From: CBDDHT01 sp965227905
GTDB taxonomy: Bacteria > Pseudomonadota > Alphaproteobacteria > Rhizobiales > Methyloligellaceae
Assembly: GCA_965227905.1 (NCBI GenBank)
Contig: OZ245780.1
Span: 620,001 to 684,000 of the forward strand
Direction: 5' to 3'
DNA: 64,000 bases
The notes beneath the pieces were generated by a model. That model was not told the origin of the DNA and did not search any database. It saw nothing but the letters and a program-made list of their open reading frames with translations. Each line of letters opens with the position of its first letter. Position 1 is the stretch's first letter. Shown here in pieces: positions 9,079 through 16,903 of this stretch. Made by a program: the position numbers and the translations under genes.

Positions 9079-10650
9079 CTAGGAAGCGTCTTGAGGAACC
9101 GGTCGATGCGCTCTTCCTGTCATCAGGACCAGTGGAATCGCTATCGCAGACACGATTGTGTAGAGAACGAACGTATTCAGATAGCCCAGCATGACGGCTT
9201 GACGCGTGATTTCATCCGAGAGCCGGGCGAGACCGGAAACCGTCTCCACCGACCAGGCACCCATCACCCAGGGCATGGATAATACTTCATTGAAGGGTGA
9301 CGTAAATTCCGCCATGCGGCCATAATTTGTCGTTGTGGTCCGGACGATCTCCGCGACACAGATCGAAATGAACAAGCTGGCGCCGAGGTTCCGGATCAAG
9401 TGATAGATCCCGGTGGCCTCCGGCAGCAATCTCTCGCTCAGGCTCGCAAACGACATCGTTGATAGGGGCACCCAGATGATGCCAATAGCGATCCCCTGCA
9501 GGAACCCAATCGAGACCAGAATCGCGGGGGTTAGATTGAGATCGAGCGTCATCAACCACAGGCCCGAGACAATTTGAATCGAAAAACCGGCAGTCATCAA
9601 AACCCGCCCGTCAATGCGCGCGAGCCATATTGCAGCTATGGAACCGGTCAGCGCGCCGATGCCACGGCTGGCGATCAAGAGACCGACGAGCATGTCCGGA
9701 AAGCCGACATATTGGCGTAGCAGCGGCGGCAGTGTCACCATGGGGGTGATGTTCAATGCCCCGAAGATGCCGACCAGCATCAAGCCGAGAACATAGTTGC
9801 GATTGAGGAGCAAACGGGGCGTGAGAAACGGATTCTTGGAGGTGAAATTGTGTGCGATAAATAAATAGAACGCCACGGCGCCAATCGCCGTCTCCAAGAT
9901 GATTTCATTGGAGCCGTACCAGTCGAGTCTCTGCCCTCGCGAGAGGACGAGCTGTAGACAGGCAATCGCCGTCCCGAGCGACAGAAAACCCAGCCAGTCG
10001 AAGCGGGTTGTCACTCCCGGCTCGTCTGCCGGGAGTGACAGGCGCAAACCAATGAACGAGATTAAGCCAAAGAGCGCCAACACATAGAAGGCCCAGCGCC
10101 AGTCATATATTTCAGCGATGAAACCACCGCCGGCCGGCCCCAGGATTTGACCCATCACAACTCCCATGCCGTAAACCGCAAGAACCATGGGATGTTGGCG
10201 CGGCGGGAATACGCCCAACAATACTGCTTGCGACAGGGGCAGAATAGGCGCTCCCACGGCCCCCTGCAAAATGCGCCAAAACAACAAGCTCTCAAGAGAG
10301 TCAGCGGCCCCGCAGAACCACGTTGCGATGGTGAAAGACGAGATGCACCACAACATCACGGTACGGCGCCCCCAGAACGCCGTGAGCCAGCCGGTGAGGG
10401 GCGTCACCACTGCCGTGGCCAGTATATTGAATGTCATGATCCAGGAGATTTCCTCCGGCGACGCCGACATGGCCCCCTGCAATTGGGGTAGCAGAGTGGA
10501 GGCAACCATTAGGCTGGTGACGAATAGCGTCGTGCCCAGCACGATCGTCCCAAGGATGAAGTAGCGGCGCAGTGGAGGAAGGGGCGCAGCGTGCTCTGTT
10601 CCTCTCGCCCCGAAGTCCGAGGAAATCGTGCTGTCAGTATTTGCTGCCAT
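9079..10650 (-). CDS. DHA2-family (EmrB/QacA-type) multidrug efflux MFS transporter
   Basis: 523 residues with about 14 predicted membrane segments, the length and topology of the DHA2 group of drug:H+ antiporters. Motifs include TLLPQLQGAMSASPEEISW, then TGWLTAFWGRRTVMLWCIS (motif A region) and GQILGPAGGGFIAEIYDWRW (motif C). The inner-membrane pump usually pairs with an EmrA-like adaptor and an outer-membrane channel; neither is next to it here. A palindromic element lies just beyond the stop codon. Substrate not predictable. Confidence 0.9.
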   Translation of the reverse strand: MAANTDSTISSDFGARGTEHAAPLPPLRRYFILGTIVLGTTLFVTSLMVASTLLPQLQGAMSASPEEISWIMTFNILATAVVTPLTGWLTAFWGRRTVMLWCISSFTIATWFCGAADSLESLLFWRILQGAVGAPILPLSQAVLLGVFPPRQHPMVLAVYGMGVVMGQILGPAGGGFIAEIYDWRWAFYVLALFGLISFIGLRLSLPADEPGVTTRFDWLGFLSLGTAIACLQLVLSRGQRLDWYGSNEIILETAIGAVAFYLFIAHNFTSKNPFLTPRLLLNRNYVLGLMLVGIFGALNITPMVTLPPLLRQYVGFPDMLVGLLIASRGIGALTGSIAAIWLARIDGRVLMTAGFSIQIVSGLWLMTLDLNLTPAILVSIGFLQGIAIGIIWVPLSTMSFASLSERLLPEATGIYHLIRNLGASLFISICVAEIVRTTTTNYGRMAEFTSPFNEVLSMPWVMGAWSVETVSGLARLSDEITRQAVMLGYLNTFVLYTIVSAIAIPLVLMTGRAHRPVPQDAS

Positions 10651-10960
10651 GGTCTGGATATTAGCGCTCGGCCCCTAGCAAACTTTCACACTCGAACCCA
10701 TTGCCGCAGTGCAGCATTCTGCAACCGGACCCGGAATATGACTTTGGCGACTGCGCAACACTATGGAGTGTGTATGCCTCTGTCGCACCAAAATCGGAAA
10801 AGACCTAACTTACGATAGTGCGTGCTTGGCCTGACAGGTCTGGTGGGTTGAGGCTCGATTCCTCTTCATGTTCTCTGTCTCGGTGGCCTTCCAACCTCAT
10901 TGCCCTTTGGGGCATGGCTTATGCCGTTGCTCTGTCAACAACGAATGGAAGGAGCACCAC
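10651..10960. other. Intergenic region upstream of the efflux gene
   Basis: About 310 bases with no convincing gene before the small ORF at 10961. It probably holds the efflux promoter. Nothing else was recognised. Confidence 0.3.
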
Positions 10961-11080
10961 ATGGAAACAGAAACCGCCCAAAAGACTGAAAGACCCAAAC
11001 TGAAACTGATCGCTTCGGCCATTAGCACAATTTGGGCTATCGGGACGGGCGCGTGGTCTGGTCTGGCCCTGTCAGGCTAA
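10961..11080 (+). CDS. Small hydrophobic protein, 39 residues
   Basis: A short frame encoding METETAQKTERPKLKLIASA followed by a hydrophobic tail with ISTIWAIGTGAWSGLALSG. It is preceded by an excellent ribosome-binding site, GGAAGGAG, 6 bases before the ATG. A charged N-terminus plus one hydrophobic helix suggests a single-pass membrane peptide. No homologue is recognised, and only the ribosome-binding site and the composition support it. Confidence 0.45.
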   Translation: METETAQKTERPKLKLIASAISTIWAIGTGAWSGLALSG

Positions 11081-11407
11081 TCACTCTCGGCCCCAAGCTG
11101 CCGTTTCATGCCATCTCCGAATGCTGCGTTTTCACCCCGGCTTGCAGACCTTCGCCTTTCTGTTTCTTAAGCTGGGGTCGGCCAATGTCTTGTGTGTTTG
11201 CGGCTCTCTAAAACAGTCGCTTGAGCAGTATGAACTGTGTCCCGGCGATTTCTTCGGCAGGATTTCGATCTCAAGTCTTAACGCCACCTGCACATGGAGT
11301 AGACCCTGAAAGGTGATGTGTGCACGTTCCTTGATAGAAAGCATATTTGATGAGAAACATAGGACTAGGAAACGCTCTTCGGCGAACTGAAGATTGGAAC
11401 GCGGTAG
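11081..11407. other. Intergenic region upstream of the channel gene
   Basis: About 327 bases without a convincing gene. It starts with a copy of the recurring CTCTCGGCCCCAAGCTGCCG motif (11084-11103). Base composition falls toward the channel gene, whose coding sequence is also AT-richer than the genome around it. Confidence 0.35.
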
Positions 11408-12310
11408 ATGGCTGAATGGGAGAACTTCTGGACGCTCCAGAACCCTAGCGTTCTGAAGTCTCAAGTAGACTTCTACAAACACTTGGAGAAGTCCAACCAT
11501 CTCAAGAATGCCATCTATGAACCTGACGATCTCACGAAGCAGGACACCGGACGAACGCAGCGCATAGAAAGTATGAGTTTCGAGAAGGTCAGTTTCTCCA
11601 AGACTTCTATCATTGGAGTTATTTTCCGGAATTGCGAATTCATTGATTGCCAGTTTATTGCAACACAGATGCGGGATTGTGAATTTCACAGCTGTCGATT
11701 TATCAGGACCAATACCCACAAAATCTCTCTGTCGAATACATACTTGAATCCGCTCTCTTTCAAGAAATGCCTTGACCGACGGAAGCACCAAAACATCGGA
11801 GTGCACTTATACCAAACGCTTATGAGCAACAGCCGAGACGCCGAGCAAATTGAATTTGAACGCGATGCTCAGTTCTTATTCTTGCGCTGGAAACGCTATC
11901 AGGACGGGTATGAGCTTAAGAGAATTTGGTCAAAGGCGGCAAAGCATTCGGAATACTTCGCTGCTTTCAACAAGGGGATCGGTGTTCTTCAGAGATTTCT
12001 TTGGGAGAAGCTTTTCGGGTGCGGAATTCGACTTCGCTATTACATGGCCACAGTACTCTCAACGATCATAGTGGCTTCGATCTTGAACTTTCAGTTTCGG
12101 CATGAGCTCGGTCTTGAGATCGACGAAGAAATTATCTCGAGTTGGCCTGAAGCTGTCTATTTCACAACCGTGTCATTAACCACATTGGGTTATGGGGACA
12201 TCACTCCTACCACAGAGCTTGGAAGGTGGATTGCGTCTTTCCAAAGTATCGTGGGCATTTCACTCTTTGCATTGTTGGCCTCGATGTTGTTTAGGAGGGT
12301 TGCTCCATGA
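11408..12310 (+). CDS. Pentapeptide-repeat / two-TM potassium channel fusion
   Basis: 300 residues. The N-terminal 55-115 stretch has pentapeptide-like repeats (FEKVSFSKTSIIGVIFRNCE, DCQFIATQMRDCEF, SCRFI). A charged helical linker follows, then two membrane helices at about 208-228 and 276-297. Between them lies the potassium selectivity filter TLGYGD (about residues 258-263) in SLTTLGYGDITP. This is the Ion_trans_2 pore architecture, so an inner-membrane K+-selective channel with a cytosolic N-terminal sensor or scaffold is likely. The stop codon overlaps the start of the next gene (ATGA), so the two are translationally coupled. Codon and base use are AT-richer than neighbouring core genes, suggesting transfer. 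Confidence 0.8.
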   Translation: MAEWENFWTLQNPSVLKSQVDFYKHLEKSNHLKNAIYEPDDLTKQDTGRTQRIESMSFEKVSFSKTSIIGVIFRNCEFIDCQFIATQMRDCEFHSCRFIRTNTHKISLSNTYLNPLSFKKCLDRRKHQNIGVHLYQTLMSNSRDAEQIEFERDAQFLFLRWKRYQDGYELKRIWSKAAKHSEYFAAFNKGIGVLQRFLWEKLFGCGIRLRYYMATVLSTIIVASILNFQFRHELGLEIDEEIISSWPEAVYFTTVSLTTLGYGDITPTTELGRWIASFQSIVGISLFALLASMLFRRVAP

Positions 12311-12849
12311 CCGGTGCAATAGTCGAGGGCATCTGCATCTTCGGTTCGGTTGCGCGGGCGACGGTGGACGATTTGAGCGACAAAGACGTACTAATTGTCG
12401 TCAGCGAGCCTGTTCGCCGAATTGCTTTGTCAAACTTTTGGCAGTGTCTCGGCTGGTCTGTGTCCGCGTATTCTCCGAAGCGCTTCGAAGCCATTTGTCA
12501 AGCTGGCAGCCTTTTCGTTCAGCACCTTAAACTTGAAGGTCAAATAATCTCTGACACAGGGGCCTGGTTGACGCAACGCCTTCACAAGTATCGGCCAAAA
12601 CAAACATATAAACTCGAGGCCCAAAACAGTGTTTCGCTGGCGCTCCCAATCGAGCGGTTCGCAGACGATCAGCCTTTGAAAGCAAACTTTCTTGCCACTG
12701 ACCTAGCGTATGTATGCGTTCGAAACTTCGGGGTTTGTGAACTTGCGGACATGGAAAGCTATACTTTCGATTATGATCAGATCGTTGATGCGGTTTCTAA
12801 CATAAAGAAGTCTTTCCCCGCACGAGACCAATCTTGTTCGTTCGCTTAG
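12307..12849 (+). CDS. Nucleotidyltransferase N-terminal part, gene broken by a frameshift
   Basis: 180 residues as read. The N-terminus GICIFGSVARATVDDLSDKD then VLIVV carries the GSxxR...D.D core of MNT-type nucleotidyltransferases. The frame ends at 12849 in a short unnatural tail (ARDQSCSFA). Removing one C from the CCCC run at 12816-12819 changes the tail to FPHETNLVRSLRLGKSSYRS and joins it to the open frame ending at 13231, giving one protein of about 307 residues. I therefore read this as the 5' part of a frameshifted gene. It overlaps the channel gene by 4 bases, so the pair probably acts together; substrate unknown. Confidence 0.65.
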   Translation: MTGAIVEGICIFGSVARATVDDLSDKDVLIVVSEPVRRIALSNFWQCLGWSVSAYSPKRFEAICQAGSLFVQHLKLEGQIISDTGAWLTQRLHKYRPKQTYKLEAQNSVSLALPIERFADDQPLKANFLATDLAYVCVRNFGVCELADMESYTFDYDQIVDAVSNIKKSFPARDQSCSFA

Positions 12850-12850
12850 A

Positions 12851-13231
12851 TTGGGCAAGAGCAGCTACAGGAGTCGCAAGCAAGTGACGAATTTTGATGG
12901 TTCGATCGGAGATTTGAAGGAAGTCCTCGGAAAAATCTTCCCCGAGAGAAGACTAGGGACGCTTCCAAGCGAGGCTCGCCCAAGATGCCTAGGAACTGGT
13001 TATTCCAGCTTGCGCGACATAGAAGCATCTGTTGTCTCGCGACTAGGCCGTTTGCCCACGATCGAGGAAATCGAGAGCTATGGTCTGATGCCGGTCTGGA
13101 AGTTTATCCAGCGCCCAAGCCACTACACCTGGAGCATTCGTCAGCAAGGCTTCTCGAGCCATTTCATACCCAAGATTGGCGGTAGCTTCAGTCGGAATAG
13201 TAAGATTCTTACCACGGAACTCTTATTGTGA
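12851..13231 (+). pseudogene. C-terminal part of the frameshifted nucleotidyltransferase
   Basis: An open frame of about 126 residues (GKSSYRSRKQVTNFDGSIGD ... RPSHYTWSIRQQGF) with no ATG and no ribosome-binding site at its left edge; the first possible start is TTG. It continues the upstream nucleotidyltransferase reading frame if one base is lost from the C4 run at 12816-12819. Either the gene is naturally inactivated or phase-variable, or the C run is a sequencing error. The C-terminal part has no motif I recognise. Confidence 0.6.
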
Positions 13232-13397
13232 CGGCAATGCAACCTCAGTAAGCAGCTCGAACGCTAGTCCGTGCCGCAGAAGGCATTGCTTGCTGGGAAT
13301 GTCCACTTTCGCGGCTCGCTTGAGAATTGGTTGCTTTGCAGCGAATGACAGCTTTCCCCCCTTATTTGCCATCAGTGATGCACCTGTCGTAGTTGGC

Positions 13398-14450
13398 TTA
13401 GTTCAGCACCGTCCAATCCGCATGCTGAATCATCGGCGTATCAGCCTCACCGAGCGTCCCATGATCATCATCGCCATAGGCCAGATGCGTGATTTTGAGA
13501 AACGTGCCGGCATCGGCCTCAACCAGCGTATGGTGGACCTCAAAACTCTCTTTTTCCTGCTGGCAGGCGACGAACAAGCGCTGGAGAGAGGCAGTCCCTT
13601 TGACCGCTGTCGATTTCTTGCCTGATGCGACATCGCCTTTGCACGCGCCGGCCTCGCGCGCGATCAACTGTGCGGCAACTCTCTCCAGCGCGATGCCTTT
13701 GACCTTCTTGAAACCCGTGAAGGCGCCGATGACGCCGTCCGTTGTCGACCAGATCACCTCATAGCCTTTGAGGGGGTGCTCTTTCGGTGTCAGAATCTTG
13801 AAGTCGGACTGGCCCGACTTGATCAGCAGGTTCGAAATGAAGACCGTCGCCGCCGTTCGGTCGATGCGCTTGTATCGCGTTTTCTTTCGCCGCTGCCGGG
13901 TCTTGGTTTTGCGCGTGTCGAGGCTTGCGAACAGATCTCTGCCCTTGGTCGATTTTCGCTCTTTCGACAGATGGCGCGCGACACATTGGGCGAGGCGGGA
14001 GATGCCCGGGTAGGTCCCGTTCAGATCGAACTCGGCGGAGGAGGCGCCGGCCTTGATCCTCAACACGCGGCCGCGCCTGAGCAGGTTCGCGGCCCGGTCC
14101 GCATGTTCGAGGGGGATCTCGATGAGTTGTCGTTCCGTGACGTTGGCCATCGAGGTCAGCGGCGCGAAATCGTCGACCTTCACTTCGACGGGCAACTTCG
14201 AATCGACGTCGAGGTTCCACAGGGGCTTGTAGAGATTGATATCCCAGGCGAAGTCGCGGCCGATCCGGTACATGATGGCCATGCCGCTGCGATAGGTCGC
14301 CGAGATCGAGCAGCTCTCAAACGTCTTCTGGTCGTCGAAATGGGTCTCACCGACCCAGTTGCCGACAGACCACTTTTTTTCCGGCGCTGCGTCTGCCTGG
14401 AACGCGGATACGAGGATCACGAGCACGCCGCCGGATATCCAACGCAACAT
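13398..14450 (-). CDS. Secreted hypothetical protein
   Basis: About 350 residues. The signal peptide is clear: MLRWISGGVLVILVSAFQAD ending in AAP. The mature part has a basic middle section (TRKTKTRQRRKKTRYKRIDR) between two beta-rich halves and a C-terminus with TFLKITHLAYGDDD. No named family recognised. Start is the ATG at 14450, with AGGAGA 6 bases upstream; the longer frame from 14471 lacks one. Likely periplasmic; transcribed alone toward the accessory region. Confidence 0.6.
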   Translation of the reverse strand: MLRWISGGVLVILVSAFQADAAPEKKWSVGNWVGETHFDDQKTFESCSISATYRSGMAIMYRIGRDFAWDINLYKPLWNLDVDSKLPVEVKVDDFAPLTSMANVTERQLIEIPLEHADRAANLLRRGRVLRIKAGASSAEFDLNGTYPGISRLAQCVARHLSKERKSTKGRDLFASLDTRKTKTRQRRKKTRYKRIDRTAATVFISNLLIKSGQSDFKILTPKEHPLKGYEVIWSTTDGVIGAFTGFKKVKGIALERVAAQLIAREAGACKGDVASGKKSTAVKGTASLQRLFVACQQEKESFEVHHTLVEADAGTFLKITHLAYGDDDHGTLGEADTPMIQHADWTVLN

Positions 14451-14850
14451 GCGATTCTCCTGCCAAACCATAACTATAAGCGCCCTTTTGGCTTGGTCAA
14501 ATCCCGCTTTGGAACGCTTGTTAACCTTTTGTTAACGATCGGCGCGCGATAGTCGTTCTCGACACACCGATTCGACGCGGGGAATGTCGGGGAAGATGGA
14601 CCCGGCCGTCAGAGCCCAACAAAAAGGGCCGGCGGTAGGAAAAGCAAACCCGGCAGCAGGGATCGGCGGAGGCTGTGACGGGGAAGTCATCACAGCAGCC
14701 TCCGCCAACCTCTCTTGCGAATTCGTCGATTTCTCTACTTCACATGCTTGCCGTCCGTTGTTCCTGACCGTTTGGGGCGTCAGCCCCATCTCGAGAGCAG
14801 GAATCCAGCGTTACATGTGGTGATGCCGCCTTGGAGAAGGAGCCTGCGGC

Positions 14851-14911
14851 ACTCGTCACGCTGGATTCCGGATCTGCACCAGCCTGCGGCTGGCTTGTCC
14901 GGAATGACGAG
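14851..14911. repeat. Palindromic intergenic repeat (ACTCGTCACGCTGGATTCCG type)
   Basis: Imperfect inverted repeat: ACTCGTCACGCTGGATTCCG at the left and TCCGGAATGACGAGT at the right, around a GC-rich loop. Same family as the unit at 14975-15057. Such repeats are scattered between genes in many alphaproteobacteria. Confidence 0.6.
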
Positions 14912-14974
14912 TGTGGGCACTTCCGTAGCAGGCCCTAAGGCTCAGGGTCCCAATCCAGAAAGGACAACCAATTC

Positions 14975-15057
14975 GTCATTCCAGCGGAGGCTGGAATCCA
15001 GGGCGGCACGAAGGAACACCGCAATCCGCTCTGGATCCCAGCCTTCGCTGGGATGAC
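14975..15057. repeat. Palindromic intergenic repeat (GTCATTCCAGCGGAGGCTGG type)
   Basis: Inverted repeat with left arm beginning GTCATTCCAGCGGAGGCTGG and right arm ending CAGCCTTCGCTGGGATGAC. It would form a long stem in RNA or DNA. Located upstream of the MFS/spermidine-synthase-like gene. Confidence 0.7.
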
Positions 15058-15150
15058 GATGTGATGGTCCAAGTCAGATACTCAGCAAATCCCTTCCTGT
15101 GACCCTTTGCCTTTCGCCGGCGCGCGACGTCTCCTATAACGTCGCTCGTC

Positions 15151-16698
15151 ATGACACGTACCGCCTCCTCATCCGCCTATTCGCTCTATCTTCTCACGGT
15201 CGGGCTCACGGCCGCCTGCGGTCTCATCGTCGAGATCGTCGCGGGGCGCATGCTGGCGCCCTATCTCGGCATGTCGCTCTACACATGGACGGCGGTGATC
15301 GCCGTCGTTCTGGCCGGGTTTTCAGTCGGGAACTGGATCGGCGGTCTGATTGCGGACAGGAGCGACTCGGACGGCGAACGGTCGGTCGCCTGGGTTCTGA
15401 TGCTGGCGGCGTTCTCCACCGCCGGCAGCCTTGCCCTCCTGCGCGTCCTCTCCGGCCCGGTGCTCAACCTCGGGATGGCGCCCGTCGCGACTATCATCAT
15501 GCTCACCGCAAGCCTCTTCTTCCTGCCGAGCGTGTTTGTCGGCGTTCCCTCGCCCATTCTCACCAAACTGGCGATCCAGGCGCGCAGCAACCAAACCGGT
15601 CGTGTGGTCGGGGCCATGTATGCCGTGGGCGCATTCGGGAGCATCATTGGCACCCTGGCCGCGGGCTTTATCTTCATCTCCTGGCTCGGGTCCGTGCTCA
15701 CCATGCTGATGGTGGCCGGGGTCTATGGGCTGTTCTCGCTGATCTATTTCATTCGTGCGGCAAAGAGCGGTGCCGGGCAGGCTATCGTCCCCCTCGTGGT
15801 GCTTGCCATCGGTGCCGCCGCCATCGGGCTTGGCGGGAACGCCGTTCTTGCCTTTCGCACGAACTGCACCGTCGAGAGCGACTATTACTGCCTGCGGGTT
15901 GTCGACATCTCATCCGATGTGGGAACAGACGCGCGGGTCATGGTCCTCGATCATCTCGGCCATGGCATGAACATTCGCGAGGCGCCGCAATCCTTCCTCA
16001 GCTCCTATGTGGAACTGACGGACCGGCTGGTCGCGGCGCATCTTTCGGGACGTGATGATTTTGCCGCCTATTTCGTCGGCGGCGGCGCCTATACGCTGCC
16101 GCGCGCGTGGAGTGCACGCTTCCCGCAAGCCCGCATCACGGTCGCCGAAATCGATCCTGAGGTGACACGGCTCGCAGACCGGGAACTTTGGTTGGATCGC
16201 GCAAAACTGACTTCGGTCCGCCATGGCGATGCGCGGCGCATCCTCCAGACCGACACCGAGGCGCGCTATGATGTGATCGTGGGCGATGCCTTCCAGGATA
16301 TCGCGGTTCCGCACCACCTCGTGACACAGGAGTTCTTTACGCTCGCCAAGAGCCGCCTCGGCGAGAACGGAATCTATGTCATGACCGCGGTCGATCACGT
16401 CTCCAGTCCGAGGCTGGTGCTTTCCTTAGTGCAGACATTAAAGACGGCGTTTCCAGTAGTGGAAGTCTGGCTCGATGACGAGCAGGCGGAGACGGGCGGC
16501 CGCTCAACATTCATTCTGCTGGCTGGTTCGCGAGAGACGAAAGACGCGGTCTTGCGATCGCAGGCCGACCCAAGCCGCGTGTGGCGACGATGGTCCGCCG
16601 ACCGTCTGGCCGGCCTTGCCAAACAGGTGCATCCCATTTTGCTGACTGACGACTTTGCACCGGTGGATCGGCTGATCGCCGCGACCGATAAAAACTAA
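15151..16698 (+). CDS. Fused membrane domain / spermidine-synthase-like protein
   Basis: 515 residues. The first 220 are six to seven hydrophobic helices of the kind fused to bacterial SpeE-like proteins (LTAACGLIVEIVAGRMLAPY, then GMSLYTWTAVIAVVLAGFS, GNWIGGLIAD). The C-terminal half is a class I methyltransferase-fold domain: AYFVGGGAYTLPR for cofactor binding, ITVAEIDPEVTRLA, DVIVGDAFQD and VPHHLVTQEFF. In true polyamine synthases this fold transfers aminopropyl groups; for the membrane-fused form the substrate is not established. Stands between two repeat-rich gaps. Confidence 0.85.
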   Translation: MTRTASSSAYSLYLLTVGLTAACGLIVEIVAGRMLAPYLGMSLYTWTAVIAVVLAGFSVGNWIGGLIADRSDSDGERSVAWVLMLAAFSTAGSLALLRVLSGPVLNLGMAPVATIIMLTASLFFLPSVFVGVPSPILTKLAIQARSNQTGRVVGAMYAVGAFGSIIGTLAAGFIFISWLGSVLTMLMVAGVYGLFSLIYFIRAAKSGAGQAIVPLVVLAIGAAAIGLGGNAVLAFRTNCTVESDYYCLRVVDISSDVGTDARVMVLDHLGHGMNIREAPQSFLSSYVELTDRLVAAHLSGRDDFAAYFVGGGAYTLPRAWSARFPQARITVAEIDPEVTRLADRELWLDRAKLTSVRHGDARRILQTDTEARYDVIVGDAFQDIAVPHHLVTQEFFTLAKSRLGENGIYVMTAVDHVSSPRLVLSLVQTLKTAFPVVEVWLDDEQAETGGRSTFILLAGSRETKDAVLRSQADPSRVWRRWSADRLAGLAKQVHPILLTDDFAPVDRLIAATDKN

Positions 16699-16765
16699 AG
16701 CCCGTCGCGCTTGTTTGGATTCACATGCCGCACTCGGAGACCTTTACTTCGTCATTGCAAATGGT

Positions 16766-16860
16766 CCCCTCACCCAACCCTCTCCCCAGGGAGAGGGCTT
16801 TCTTCATCGAGCCGTTGCGGCTTCGTCCCTTCTCCCTGGGGAGAAGGTTAGGATGAGGGG
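16766..16860. repeat. 95-bp palindromic repeat, CCCCTCACCCAACCCTCTCC family, copy 1
   Basis: Starts CCCCTCACCCAACCCTCTCC and ends GAGAAGGTTAGGATGAGGGG, its near-complement, with CCCAGGGAGAGGG / CCCTGGGGAGAAGG forming the inner stem. Further copies lie at 25925-26019 and about 40904-41006. It lies just beyond the stop codon of the polyketide synthase. Confidence 0.85.
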
Positions 16861-16903
16861 AAGAAGCTATTGTGCCGGGAACAGGCCAGGCCGAGCAGGC
16901 TTG

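Larger units (their letters stand above)
14451..15150. other. Long intergenic region with palindromic repeats
   Basis: About 700 bases between two divergent genes. Besides the two repeat units listed separately, it includes an inverted pair around 14640-14710 (GGCGGAGGCTGTGAC / GTCATCACAGCAGCCTCCGCC). No coding region is supported; the promoters of both flanking genes must lie near the edges. Confidence 0.5.
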
